A stretch of 64,000 nucleotides of DNA from Cacajao melanocephalus (GCA_963573385.1 CAUYLG010075688.1:1-64000), one strand, 5' to 3'. Shown: positions 10,999 to 23,870, counted from the stretch's first letter. Made by a program: numbers and translations. Notes: a model not told the origin generated them from the letters alone.

Positions 10999-11649
10999 CG
11001 TTCAACACTTACTTGCTACAATTCTGAGCCTCATTGTGCTTTTTCTCAATTCTCTACCTGCCTCTAATTGTGGAATACGATAGTATACCTCAAGCATTCC
11101 CGGAAGATGTCAGTTTGAATGTATTCCTGATGTTTTCCTTTACCAACTATTCACTATTGACCATCTTTTCCTAGTCAGGTCGGATGTGTCGTACTCACCA
11201 GAAAAGTCCCAAAAATATGAGTGAGACTCAGGTTCTGCCAGAACCCAGATATTCCCATTTTAGGCCTGCAGATGGAAAAAACAGAGCTCTCTGAAATGAG
11301 GGTTGGTGGATGATGGAAAATACTGGCTTTGGAGATCTGTGGGTCTCTGACAAGATGGGTAGAACTTGCTCATGTGCAAGAATTCATAGAAAGATTTGCT
11401 ACATTTCTAGAATGCCAAATTGCTGAGTTGTGGGCTGGGCTTCTTCTATCCACTGTCCTTAAGGCTATGGAGGCCAGCAGGGAGAGACACTTCCTCTTGG
11501 TACTGAAGCTTACCTGCTTACTGGAAGCACCTGAAGCTTACCTGCTGGCTGGGAAGACATGTTTCTCTGTGTATTCACACACCCTATTAGAAGAGTGATT
11601 GTTCTTGTTTAATGCATCATAGAAGCTTCATCTGAACCCCATTGAGTAA
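10999..11649. other. Single-copy sequence with a 28-bp tandem duplication
   Basis: No gene or repeat family recognised. At 11503-11530 and 11531-11558 a 28-bp unit beginning 'ctgaagcttacctgct' occurs twice in tandem with a few mismatches. An 89-codon ORF at 11329-11598 spans it and has no recognisable homology. Confidence 0.45.
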
Positions 11650-13089
11650 AAACAAACTCACAAATAAGCAGTAGCAAGGGAAAGAGAGGATGGTTGACAA
11701 GTGAAATTACAGAAATAATTAGAGCATATAAGGAGATTTATTACAGCATAAAAGACTTTCAGAACTAAAAACATGGTATTGAAAAACATAAGCACTATTG
11801 AGCACAGAATTACTGCTGGGAGGATTAAGAGGAAGAAATATCTCAAGACACAACAAAAATATGAAGAGATGAAAAGAATAGATCCTGGAAATGTAACACA
11901 TGAATAATTTTAGCTTCGGAAGGACTTTCTGGAGGAAATGCAGTAACTTAAAAAATAATAGCAGAATATTTCTTTAAGCCAAAGTATAATTTGAGTTTGC
12001 CGAGGAAAATGCCTTACTGAGATCCATATGAGACTGCTGAAAAGGACACACACCTCAGCCCATTCTGGTTAAATTTCTGATGCCTAAGAATAAAGAGAAA
12101 ATTTTCACATTTTATGACAGAATGAACAAGCTACCTACAAAGAATAAAAGAAAGACTAGAAACTGTTCATCTGCAGTTCTGGAAGTTCATCTGATAATAT
12201 CCACAGATTTCTAAGAAGAAGCTCCTGTTTCAAGGAGCTCACATGCATCCAAGATATCACTTAGTTAAAATAAATTTACAAATTTACAAATATTCAGGAT
12301 TCAGAGATTATATCAACCATAAAGCTCACCTGTAGAGAATAGTCCAAAAATAGACTTTCATTAAACAATAAAAAAATTACTACAGAGATTTCAGTGTGGG
12401 GGAAGATTAAAAGAAGTTAGTAAGTTCTGCTGTAGCTATATCCAGTTATTTAAATCTAAATGAACTACAAAATGTGACTAGGTCTTGATGTGCTAAGTAA
12501 GGATTCTGAAAAAAGAAGCCATAATATAATAAAAATGAAAATTGATAATAGTCTAAATATAAAAGTATTAAAAACACTAAATTGCATGATCAAAACTTAG
12601 GAGTTGGTGTTAAAAGTGATGGAATAGAAGGAAGAAAAGGTATTTCAAAGTTCTCATTTAGGAATGGGGGAAGGAAAAAATATTCCAAAAATGTTATCTT
12701 ATATACAGAAAGGGAAGAAACAGATGGGAGAAAAAACTGTCTAGTGGAGGAAAATGTCTGATGGCTGGTTTTCATATATTACAGAAGAAATGTTGATTTG
12801 TTTATTAGTTTTCTGAGATGGAACTTGTAGAAAAGTGACAAAAGATAAGGGAACTTTTAAAATTAATACTAAGGAATGAGGGCCTGAATTTTTACTTGAT
12901 CAAAGCAACAGAAGAAAATCAGAAAGTAAAATTAATGTAAGATAGAAGGAATAAAGTGAAATATTAGAAGTAAAAGAATGAGAAAAAAATTCTAGATAGA
13001 AAGCAGGAGTAAAATATTAATATTAAATAGGGTAAAAATTTTGGATAAAAGTACTAGACATAACAAAGAAGAACATTATTCAGTGTTAA
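11650..13089 (+). mobile_element. A-rich stretch, probable 5' part of an ancient L1M/HAL1 relic
   Basis: The plus strand is strongly A-rich and T-poor, as L1 sense strands are. It is continuous with the recognisable L1M ORF2 that follows. Blocks such as 'gaagttcatctgataatatc' and 'gaaatgttgatttgtttatt' resemble old L1 or HAL1 ORF1-to-ORF2 sequence, but divergence is too high to assign domains or an exact start. Confidence 0.4.
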
Positions 13090-14590
13090 CATAACTATTT
13101 GGACAAAAGAAATGTCATAAACTTACACTAATCAGCATAATTAAATTATAAGCAAAGACCTTTTAGAATTACAACAAGAAATTGATTAAAATGGAGGAGT
13201 TTTAATGTATTTCTCTCAATTTCAGGTTTAGTAGGTAAAAAATTACTAAGACCAGAATGAAATTGGATAAAATAATCAACAAATTTGAATATCTAGTTTA
13301 ATCTTTTGATTAATAATATAGACTTTATTCCTTATATATTATAAAAACATTAAAAAGTTGTTCATACACTGCAGGAAAATCTTATTGAAATAATCAATAT
13401 GCTTTGCAGAGTAAATTCTCTGATTATAATCAAATAAAATTATACATCAATAATAAAATTATGAACTATATTCTTAAATAACATAAAATCAATGGATAAA
13501 TTTAGAAAAAGTTAAAAGAGCATGTCATACAAATATATATGGGATACAGTAAAAATATTGGTCCTAAATGCCTTGATGAATAAAGAGGACAGGCTATAAA
13601 TATAGAAATTTAAACTCATTTGAAAGATTATAATAGAACAAAGTTAAAGGAAAATAGATGAACAGAATTAACAAAGATAAGAGATAAAATTTCTGAGAAA
13701 AATAAAATTAAAAATCTTATTTTTTTGAAAGGATCAATAAAATATATAAGGCCTTCAAATAAAAGGATCAAAATTATACAAAATTAAGAAATAGGAAGGA
13801 GAAACAGAAGAAATGAAAATAATTATAACAGATTACTATATGGACTTCTTGGCAATAAATTTGGAAACCTAAGGAAAGTTGATAATTTTGTAGTAAATAA
13901 TAAATTCAAATGTTGGACTAAGAAATGTAAGATATTAATATAGATTTTAGAAGATATTAGAAATATAATTAAATATATTATTTAAAAATCCCAGGAATTG
14001 ATAATTTTATGTCTGAGTTTTACGTAGCACTTAAGAGATAGATATTTTCACAGTTATTTATATTACCCTGGATTCTACGTAAAGGTGGAAGGACCTCCAA
14101 TCTACCTTTTAAAGCCTATAAAAATAAATACTAAAACACATAGAGGTAGTACAAAGAAAATAATGCAGACCAATCTCACTTATAAATAGAAATACAAAAT
14201 TTGTTTTTGAATGTTGACAAATACAATAAAAAGAATAACAATTAATGATGAAATTGAGATCACTCAAAGAATGCAAGGATGGTTCCATATTAGGAAATAT
14301 ATTAACATAATATATTACAGCAAAAAGTAGAGGAGAAAACCAATATGGTCATATCATGAGGAATAAGGAAGTATTTGGTACAGTTCAGCAGCCAATGAAA
14401 ACACTGAGTAAGATACAAATAAATGGGAGCTACTTATACATGCTGAAGGCTTTCTGAACAATAATTGTCAATAAGCAAAATATAAAATCAGTCAGGGACA
14501 AAGTTACATGGTATCATTAATCAAATTGCTTTGAGGATCCTATTAAATTTCAAAGGTAAAACAAAGGAAACAATTGTTACAAAGATTGGA
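13090..14590 (+). mobile_element. Ancient L1M ORF2 relic, first part
   Basis: Despite many indels the order of L1 ORF2 landmarks is kept. An endonuclease end lies near 13400 ('ttctctgattataatcaaat'). The linker shows 'gggatacagtaaaaatattg' and 'ttttttgaaaggatcaataa'. Near 13850 is the 'gacttcttggcaataaattt' block. At 14165-14330 are the reverse-transcriptase landmarks 'cagaccaatctcacttataa' and 'gaatgcaaggatggttccat', with 'taggaaatatattaacataa'. No open frame survives. Confidence 0.75.
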
Positions 14591-14599
14591 AAATAAAGC

Positions 14600-15135
14600 A
14601 CCCTCATGGTAGGATCCCTTATGGGCATTCTTCTATTACAGAGGTGGTCAGGGTGAATTTCACATCACATGGCATTGGTTAAGAAACAGACTTGCTGATA
14701 AAAAGGAAAACTCAAAGAGCAGTGTCTCTAAAGGAGAGAGACATGCAGTTCCCCAATTTCTCAACATGAAAAGCTATGATGGGGCCAAGGCATCTATTGG
14801 ACATGCCATGTTTCCATTCCAGTAGAGAGACTCTATGCATCTTTATTGCTAGAGGATGAGCATAAGAAAGTAGCTTTGTAGGTGGAAGAATACCCAAGCT
14901 GTTTGGAGCCAAGCAGACTGGATGGACAGATTTCTGGGTGAGCCCAGTTGCTTTGCACTTGCGGATTTTGGTGAAGGTGTGGGGATCTTCACCTGTGGGA
15001 CACATACTGACCTCAGCCAGAGGGACTAAGTCTCTCTGAACTGAATTGGAGTTTAGCTGCCCTTGCAGGAGAAGGTGGGGACACCTGGGTCCATTTTGAA
15101 TTGGAAGAGCAACTCCAACTTCTTTGAATAATGGG
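14600..15135. other. Unassigned ~0.5-kb block interrupting the L1M relic
   Basis: This block has clearly higher GC and different composition from the AT-rich L1M sequence on both sides, and the L1M ORF2 homology resumes after it. That pattern suggests an insertion, possibly an LTR or other element. I cannot name the family and could not define flanking duplications. A 97-codon minus-strand ORF at 14712-15005 has no recognisable homology. Confidence 0.4.
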
Positions 15136-15965
15136 AAATAAATGAAATATTTTATTTGGCTGCAGGTCAGATTTTATATAAATAAAATTTAGAATGTGTG
15201 ACTTAAATAAGATTATAAATATAGATTAATAATTTTCTATCTATTAGCAATTACCAGGCACACATAAAAATGTAAAAAATTTAGTTCACAATGATAAAAG
15301 GTATGAAATATTCAGTAATTGCTTTAATAAAGAATCTATCATACATAAAAAATAATTATAAACTTTTTTGAAGGATAACAACGTTTTGCTCAAGTACAAA
15401 GGTGTATCATAACCTTGGATAAAATTATTTAATAACATAAAATCATAAATCCCCTAAAATTTATATATTATAGATAATTAAATCCTAATTAGAATTATAT
15501 TTGAATTAGATAAAACTTCCTATAGAAGATAAATATTTTCAACAATAGATAAAATAATGCCAGATACTAAAACATACCAGGCAACCTCAAATAGGATGAA
15601 AGTTACAGAAAACCACAAATAACCCAGATATTTGGTAATTTAATATGTGACAATTATTAGTTTTTAAATTCAATTACAAAAAAACTTCTTTACTAAATAT
15701 TGGTAGCTCAAATATAAATTTATCAGGAAGAAAATAAGATAGGTCTCTTACCTGATACGCAAAAATAAATTTTAATTGAAGACCTAAATTAAAAACAGCA
15801 ATCCCACTTAAATCTAAAAAGATACTAAAAAGATAAACTAAATAACTAACTAAGGACCTTTTTTAAGAAAGACGAAATCCAGAGCTATTAAAAAAAGATA
15901 TCACATAAACAATGTAAATAGAAAAATGATGGCTTAAAAAAGGTTTGCAAACCATGTTCTATTTT
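15136..15965 (+). mobile_element. Ancient L1M ORF2 relic, second part
   Basis: This continues the first part. It contains a 'tctattagcaattaccaggc' block corresponding to the region after the reverse-transcriptase core. Near 15710-15780 come 'aagataggtctcttacctga' and 'acgcaaaaataaattttaat', matching the ORF2 C-terminal segment encoding the 'DPFLTPYTKINS'-type stretch. It ends near 'ggtttgcaaaccatgttct'. Confidence 0.65.
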
Positions 15966-16920
15966 TTCTTTAAAACACAAACAACCCAGCTGAGAGAAAA
16001 AAGCAATCCAAACAAAATGGTTATATTAAATATAATCTTTTGTGTGTGTATGTTTAGAGAGAGAGAGATATATAAAATATGTTTACTAAGTGCTAATGAT
16101 GGTTCTTTCAGAATAGGTTATTTTAGGTGACTTGTGCTTATTTAAATTTTAATGCACTACTCAAAAATTTTACCATAATTATTTTCAATTTATATGTCCA
16201 CACAAAAGCTTTTTTCATTTTGTTAAAAAAAAAAAAGAATCTACATTTTTCTGGAAAGATAATCATGGGTTTAGACCACCAAGACCTCCCATATTTGCAA
16301 GAAACTGTCTCTGGTTAAAAAAAATAACCTGTCACCTCTGAAATTGCTTTCCTGCCTGCACCGTGTTATCAATATTGGGATTGATTTTTGGACAGAAGCC
16401 CTTGGTCAGGCAGCATAATGAAGCTGGTAATGCCCTATTCTCAGGGTTTTGACATTCATATTTGTATCTTTTATTCAAGCCCTGCTGATGGCAGCAACAT
16501 CTACTCCCCAGCTGGTGTTTGTGAATTTCCTGGGGACTTCTAGCTTGCACATACATGCATCACAGGACAAAGGGACAAATCGCAGCAACAGCATCAAAGG
16601 TACTCTGTCATTTATTTTTTGGATGTTGAAAGGCACCAGCTGCCCTCCAGAAAACCAATAACCACTTTCAAAGAAAATGGTATATTGTGTGTGTTCCTTG
16701 CTTTTGTTAAAATTATATCTCACAATTTTAGATTATTAGCATGAGGAGTGACTTTTGATCAGATATTTCCTATATTGAATATCAGTTGATTTTCATATTT
16801 CAAAACTTCACTGATACGTTGATAACCAGGTTTTGAAGTGAGGCTCACTGGGCTTCCCAAAGACACAAGAAAGTTAGCAAAGGATGTAGACAAAGAACGC
16901 TGTACCATTAAAAGCAAACG
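15966..16920. other. Single-copy AT-rich sequence
   Basis: Contains a short GT/GA run near 16040-16070 and an A run near 16225. ORFs of 60-82 codons at 16332-16723 overlap on both strands and match nothing I know. No repeat family assigned. Confidence 0.4.
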
Positions 16921-16998
16921 GATGCCGGGAGCGGTGGCTCACACCTGTAATAGGCCAGCTTGGACAAAACGAGACACTGTCTCTTAAAGAAAAATGGA
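16921..16998 (+). mobile_element. Internally deleted Alu remnant
   Basis: The Alu start 'gggagcggtggctcacacct' is joined directly to a 'aggccagcttggacaaaac' and 'gagacactgtctctt' segment. Most of the left-monomer interior and the right monomer are missing. Confidence 0.6.
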
Positions 16999-17261
16999 GC
17001 TTGGGGAACTTCAGGAGTCATCAGCTTCTACTTCCTGATGCCCAAAGACAAGCACCTTTATTGTTCATTCTAATTTATTTTTACAATGTTCTCAAAACTG
17101 GCTAAGACAGAGACTAAAGGAGATTACTTAACTAGGGACATTATAAAGATGACCCAAAAATGATTAAAATGGACTGAAACTATACTGTAGAATGAGAGAG
17201 ACATATAGATACTTACTCAGTTAACCCAGTCATCATTGTAGATGTAGTCAATACATGAGCA

Positions 17262-17290
17262 TGTCTGTCTGTCTGTCTGTCTGTCTGTGT
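17262..17290. repeat. (TGTC)n tetranucleotide microsatellite
   Basis: About seven uninterrupted units of TGTC/CTGT followed by tgtgtg. The flanks, 16999-17657, are single-copy without a recognised gene. Confidence 0.9.
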
Positions 17291-17657
17291 GTAGGTATAC
17301 GAAGATGGAGTGGCCCCACCTCTTAGAAAACAACTGGTATGCAGTAGGTGCTTAAAAGAGAATGGCACTGTCATGGGTTTCTCATGCTTTTTCAAAACCT
17401 CCCACCTACAAAACTACTAAAAACCATTCATTTCAGCCTAAGGCTGGCTGCTTTTCCTTTATCATTTCAGCTCTGTGTTGTCCATTAATCTCTCCTTTGT
17501 CCAGAGCAATTATATTCCTGAATAATCTTTCACTTGTATCATCGAATACCAGTTGGTGTATATAACTGCTCATTCCAAGAAGCCCAAGTCTTCCTCTGTG
17601 CTGGGCGGTAGCTCTCCCTGACCCAAGGGCCCTATCCTTAGCCCCAGGGGATGACTG

Positions 17658-18320
<663 letters not shown>

Positions 18321-18350
18321 TTATTCTTACCACAATAAAATAAAATTAAA

Positions 18351-19689
18351 CGTTTCAGGTGTGATTCATGTTTGTGAATGGATCCGTGGAAACTTTGTGG
18401 CAGGGTCTCTGCCCCGTGATTCTGAGGTGGAGTCATGCAGCCTCAGTACACTGAGCTCTGCTAAGGTCATTTAGCTGTGTGCTCCTGCCCCTGCTTCAGT
18501 AAGAAACCATCTTTAGGTATTTTTGCCACTCTAGTAAACAAGAGGGACATGTTTTAAAGGTGTCTCTATAAGAAGCTAGAACAAAAACAACTAAGAATTT
18601 TACAGCAAAAAAAAAAAAAGACATAAACACTCAGCTATAATGAAAATGTAATGACTATTACATAATAAAAATTCACTTTTTAAAAATGTTCTGAGTCTTT
18701 AATTGAAAATGCTTAGGCACAAAATTCCAAGTGCCAATGGCCAAAGGGTGTTCAATACTGATTCACAGAAGTTCAACAACTTCTGTGCAATAGAACCTCT
18801 TCCTGAGCCACATCAGCATTGTGGGAGGGATATCTGCAGGGATAGTCCTGGTCCTTCACCCTCTGCAGGGCTCATCTGGAGAGGTGGGACTGGGGCACTA
18901 CTTCCTCTCTATGGAGACAACGTTCTTGTGTCTTTATTCCAGCTGCATGGGACCTTGGAGAAGCAGCAAGGCTGTAATTGATCAACCATCACACAGGCAA
19001 GTAGGACCTTCTCTGATCTTGCTCCTTACTAACATGGGCTCACGTTAACATGGAGGAAATCATTCCTGAATCGGGGCACTGCCCTGGTTGGGTGAGGATG
19101 GATTGGGAAGGCAGGCACTGCGGCATCAGGGCCCCTTTTGCTGCTTCGGCTCAGAGCGACACGGTACCTCTGGCTGCCCCAAGTGGGCTCTGGTAAGTGG
19201 ACATTCCTGAGATATTCGCTAATGAGGAACAACTCTTTAATTTCTTCTGAACAAATTTTGTATATCTCTCTTTTCATAGTCAAAAGAAGGGATTCACCAT
19301 ATGTACCTGAACATAAAGCTTTGACCTAATTAACATTACCCTTAATTTCATCTTTTCTTGTCACTGCTAACTGCACAGTGGTGGTTTATCTCAGTTATTA
19401 AGACAGGAAGACTCTCCTCTCACTGAGTTGACTGAGTGAGAAAGCAAATCAGGCATTGGCATTGAGGAACAGCCCAAGACAATTGGCATGCATTTTCCGA
19501 GGGTCCTTCAGTCACGAGGCTCTGTGGAAATCCTGCCCACCCACCTACAGGCCTGGCTCTGGTGGACTTCATGTGAGCGAAACTCCAGTGAAGCAAACGT
19601 CTTGAGCTCCCTGCCCATGCGGCCCATTTCACACCCGCGTGTCTTCACGCCACTCTTCCTTTCCCGGTTTCTGCCTCCCTTCCCTTTCT
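18351..19689. other. Single-copy sequence
   Basis: No convincing repeat, exon or RNA gene. A run of 12-13 A lies near 18607-18619. ORFs up to 92 codons (18703-18981) have no recognised family. Confidence 0.4.
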
Positions 19690-19955
19690 CCCTGTGAGAC
19701 CTATGTCAGCCTTTTCCTTATTCGACATGTTGTCTGACCACACCCGAGTCACGTTATTTCGTTGCTTTCTCTTCCATTGTCTCAGAACACTGTGCCTCTG
19801 TCTCTCAGGAGCACTCTTCTTCGTTCTGCCTTTTCTTTCTTTTCCCGGGTCTATCCTGGTCTGGGGGCGGTGCTGATGCCTTCCCCACCATTGTATTCCC
19901 TGGAGTGCCTGGCACAGTGCCTGACACCAGGGAGGTGCACAACACAGGCTGGATT
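19690..19955 (+). mobile_element. Possible L2 3' end
   Basis: The end of this stretch, 'gagtgcctggcacagtgcct' followed by 'gacaccagggaggtgcac', follows the L2/MIR terminal motif 'cagtgcctggcacatagtaggtgc'. The upstream pyrimidine-rich part is compatible with L2 but weakly matched. Confidence 0.4.
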
Positions 19956-20220
19956 TTCTCATCCAGAATGTCAATATGTTGCTTATGTGTGTGTAAAAAT
20001 TTACAGCTAATGCATATAGCAGACATGACCTCATTTGATGTTGCAAATCAAAATCTCCCTGCCTTCTTTAAATGGCAACATAATTAATAAAGTTATTTTA
20101 ATTAGTTTCAATCTATACAATAGATGAGGCTTAACTTGAACATAATATGATTTCTCTACTGAAACTCTACACTTTGTTCTAGTTGTATTTTTACTATAGG
20201 AACATTCACCTCACCAGGGA

Positions 20221-20338
20221 TTTTTTTTTTTTTTTTTAATTTTTGTAGAGATGGGATTTCACCATGTTGGCCAGGCTGGTCTCAGACTCCTGAGCTCAAA
20301 GCGATCCATCTGCCTCTGTCTCCCAAAGTACCATGTAT
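20221..20338 (-). mobile_element. Free left Alu monomer (FLAM-like)
   Basis: A poly(T) is followed at once by 'aatttttgtagagatgggat', 'ttcaccatgttggccaggct' and 'ctgtctcccaaagtaccat', which is the left monomer only. The expected 5' end of the monomer is lost and replaced by the TG microsatellite that follows. Confidence 0.8.
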
Positions 20339-20339
20339 G

Positions 20340-20340
<1 letters not shown>

Positions 20341-20379
<39 letters not shown>

Positions 20380-20417
20380 ATGTGTATGTGTGTGTGTATA
20401 TGTATATATATATATGC
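20341..20417. repeat. (TG)n grading into (TATG)/(TA) microsatellite
   Basis: About 14 TG units, then mixed TATG units, then a short TA run. Confidence 0.93.
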
Positions 20418-20491
20418 ATCTGTAGTCATTTTGCATTTTAGTATATCTTCCCAAACTTCACAAGGAAATAATTCATAAAAGAAAAAAAAAT

Positions 20492-20812
20492 CAGTCGGGT
20501 ACAGTTGTTCACGCCTGCAATCCCAGAACTTTGGAAGGCCAAGATAGGAGAATTGCTTGAGCCCAGGAGTTTGAGAATAGCCTGGGAAACATAGTGAGAT
20601 GTTGTCTGTACTAAAAATTAAAAATAAAAAAAAAATAGCTGGGTGGGGTGGCATATGCCTGGAGTTTCAACTACTCAGGAGGCTGAGGGAGGAGGATGAC
20701 CACTTGAGCCCTGGAGGTCAAGGCTGCAGTAAGCTGTCATTGAGCCACTGCACTCCAGCCTAGATGAGAGTAAAATCCTGTCTCAAAAAATAAAAAATAA
20801 AACAAAAAATAT
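20492..20812 (+). mobile_element. Old AluJ-like element
   Basis: Both monomers are present but diverged ('ggccaagataggagaattgc', 'gagcccaggagtttgagaat', 'ccactgcactccagcctaga'). The linker is A-rich and the tail is impure. Confidence 0.92.
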
Positions 20813-22094
20813 AAAAAGATCCCACTAAACTCTGAGCTGAAATGTAAAATTAACTGTTGTGTTACTTGTAGGTTTTATAGGAGAGGAGAAGGAGACAACC
20901 CTAAGCAGCTTGTGGTTCTGGGGCCGTGAAGAGCGTGTCACCTGATGTCAGCTCCATTGTCTTCCATGTCATTCCAAGCTATGAAAGCAGTCGTTCCCTT
21001 AGTACCCTATCTAGGATCTGGGGCTTTATACTTGGGCAGAGTTTGAAGGAGAATAATATTATACCTCTATGCATTTTCGACTCCATCATTGCCTTCCCAA
21101 AGAAGTGTGCATATTACAGGTTTGCAAACAATATGCAAGAGTTTAGGAGCTGAATTTTCTGCTGACATTCAGGTGCGGAAGTTGCAACATTTTCAGGGCT
21201 TGAGGTCTCATATCTCTTGGCATTAGTTCAGTAGTTTCAGCTTTTAAAGAATTGAAGGCTATGAAACTTCTGCCTTAATAGATTCTTTTAAAATAGGGTG
21301 GTGCACACAGGAGCTGTGACCCCAGGGCTCACGTCCAGGTGGAGGATGGAGGCTCCAGCACATGGACTAAGTGGCCATAGTCCTGGTTCTTTAATACAAC
21401 TAACCCAAAGTTTCTCTTCCTATGAAACTTGGCAAATGGGCTGATTCACCTTCTCTAATAGTGACAGTGAATAGCAGTTCAGTGCGTACAAATAGTGTTA
21501 GGGACTTCTAAACGCCCTCAGGGTGGTAGTAGTTAGAAAATAGTTGAGTGTGAGGGAATGCTTTTCACTAGTCTGAAAAGCATTCTTTCTCTTATGCAGA
21601 GAAAGATTGTCTACCTCTTAATCAGTCAGGACAGGCCCCAGGCAAGGGCAGAACTCCTGATGGCTGAAGACGTTCTGGTACTGCTGTTGCCTGCAATTCC
21701 CAGCCTGGCGGATCTTGGCAGAGTTTTTGCTGAGAAGAAGGGCTCATTACTGGCCTCGTCCACTGTGGCTCTAGACTTGTGACCTGGGGTAGGAACATAT
21801 CCATCATCAAATCCCTGGCTGTTTACAAGGGCCTTGAGTGACCCTGAAGCTACCCGAGTTTCCCACGGCTGCTGGGGCAGATGTTCAGAGTCACACAGGA
21901 CACTCACGGGCCTCCATTCCTGGCTGTGTCAGGCAGGAAAGACGCACAGACCCCTGAGTGACAAGGTGAAAGCGTTTTCTAGATGTTCAAGTTCCTCAGA
22001 CAAGAGGGCCGTTCAAACTTAATTAGGAAATGAAGGAAAAGTTTGCTTTGGGAGTACTTTTTAACAAGGGAAAAACACACGGTTAAGTTTGTGT
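20813..22094. other. Single-copy sequence with a small hairpin
   Basis: No exon or repeat recognised. An 11-bp perfect inverted repeat, gaatgcttttc at 21556-21566 and gaaaagcattc at 21575-21585, surrounds an 8-base loop. Confidence 0.45.
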
Positions 22095-22285
22095 GGTGCT
22101 TTGCACACTGCAAGCCACTTTAGCAATTACCCATTTTAGTCTTTGCCATCATTTTGTTTATTATTGTTACCATTTTGCAGATGGCAAAGTTAATGCTCAG
22201 AGAAACTGGGACTCGCCAAACATCACAAGGCTGATTCATAATAGGAGATGGATAGGAAACAGATATCGGACCTCTGGGGATTAAC
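22095..22285 (-). mobile_element. MIR SINE
   Basis: Reverse-complement MIR text: 'cattttgcagatggcaaagt', 'gctcagagaaactgggactc', then 'catcacaaggctgattcata', matching the 'cattttacagatgaggaaactgaggc' and 'ggtcacacagct' landmarks. Confidence 0.75.
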
Positions 22286-22477
22286 TGTGGGTGCCCTGGC
22301 TCTGCCCTGGCTGAGCACATTGGATCAGAGGTTGGCTTTCAGGAAGGAAAGCTAGAGTGGAGGGTTGATATCTCAGATAGGATGGATATAGAAGAAAAAG
22401 GCAGGCCAGGTCAGAACTGTGGGAGACGCCAGTGCCTGGGAGTCCAGATACAAATACGAATTGGGTAATGTAGGAGG

Positions 22478-22557
22478 CAAGATGCCTACGTAGGATGCCA
22501 AGCTCAGACCAGAGATACAAGATTCCTACATAGGATGTCAAGCTCAGACCAGACATG
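22478..22557. repeat. Tandem duplication of a 40-bp unit
   Basis: Unit one (22478-22517) and unit two (22518-22557) share 35 of 40 bases. Both contain taggatg.caagctcagacc. A third copy appears to start with caagat but diverges immediately. Confidence 0.8.
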
Positions 22558-22892
22558 CAAGATCAGAACAAGAGCAATGAGGGATGGACAAGGCACATTA
22601 GGGGAATGGATGGAGCCCTGGGAAATTGCTTCCAATGGTCTTGCAGCTTCTCGTAAGAGTTGGCCATTGTTGGGTGGGAGCGTGCCCCCTGGCATCAGGG
22701 TTCACACGGGGAACAGTGTCTCTCCAGCTCACACTGTGCAGTTCATCTCAGTGTCCCTGGGCACGTTGGTCCTGTGCAGTATCCAAAACATAGTTGCTAA
22801 ATAAATGCCTGGATGGATGGCTTTAGCAATTAAAAGAATTTTGCATAAAAATGAATAAATATTATTTTATCTAATTTTTTTAAAAATTATGA

Positions 22893-23113
22893 CCACTGGG
22901 CACAGTGGTGGCTCATTCCTGTAATACCAGCACTTTGGGAGGCTGAAGTGAGATTGCCTGAGGTCACAAGTTCGAGACCAGCCTGGCCAACATTGTGAAA
23001 CCCTATCTCTACTAAAAGATACAAAAATTAGCTGGGCATGGTGGCGGGTGCCTGTAATCCCAGCTACTCGGGAAGTTGAGGCAGGAGAATTGCTCAGACT
23101 GGTAGGCAGAGTT
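22893..23113 (+). mobile_element. AluS-like element lacking its 3' end
   Basis: Starts 'ccactgggcacagtggtggc' and reaches the right monomer ('ggcaggagaattgctcagac'), then breaks off into unrelated sequence. There is no poly(A) tail. Confidence 0.9.
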
Positions 23114-23739
23114 TCTTTCCATGTAGTTATCAGTCCACTAAATCATTATGTGTTTTCATCATTAAGATTCTGATGCAAGTATCAGTCGTGACTGTTCTTC
23201 CTATTGGAGTTTATTTTATTTTGTAAAGCATAAAAAATGGAGTTCCTACAAATTTGAATTAGTTGAAGATAGTTGTGATTGACTATTGCTTTTATAATTG
23301 GCTTTTCATAAATAAAAATGAAATTTTCCTAACTCAGCTGGTCATCTTTTTACTCTCTTCAGAATGGTATTTGAATTTAGCAGGAAAGGAATGCTGCCAT
23401 TGCCCAGGTTTTCAAATAGGAGCCTCTTGAGATATACTCAAATGAGGAGAAAAAAGTATTTTTTGGCTACGAAAGAAATATTTCTCTTTTGTCTTCAATA
23501 TATAATTTTGAAGGAGGTCTAGCAATCATTTGAAAAATAGACAATTTTTTCCCCAGACAGGTGCTCTGTTCAATAAAAATCACCATGTCAGATTCCTGGT
23601 GTAGCTGAGAGCAGGGATCTTGGCGGGTTAAGGGGACGTGCTTCTATGTAACCATGAAGGTGGCCATTTAGCTAGTAAGCAGACATCAGAACCACATGAT
23701 AGGGGAGGTCAGAGAGGTCACAGCATCACACAGCTCAGC
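23114..23739. other. Single-copy AT-rich sequence
   Basis: No recognised repeat, exon or RNA gene. Confidence 0.4.
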
Positions 23740-23870
23740 TGCTTGATTTTATATATGAGCAAATGAAATTTCAGGCCTGACTTTCTTCCAGTTACAGAGC
23801 TGCCTTGGAATCCAGTCTCCCTCCAGCCCAGCACTTTTGTCTTATGTGTGATGCAGCACTCCCAGATGCC
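23740..23870 (-). mobile_element. MIR SINE fragment
   Basis: Shows 'gattttatatatgagcaaat', 'ttccagttacagagctgcct', then 'ggaatccagtctccctccag', which follows the MIR reverse complement through the internal promoter region. Confidence 0.5.
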
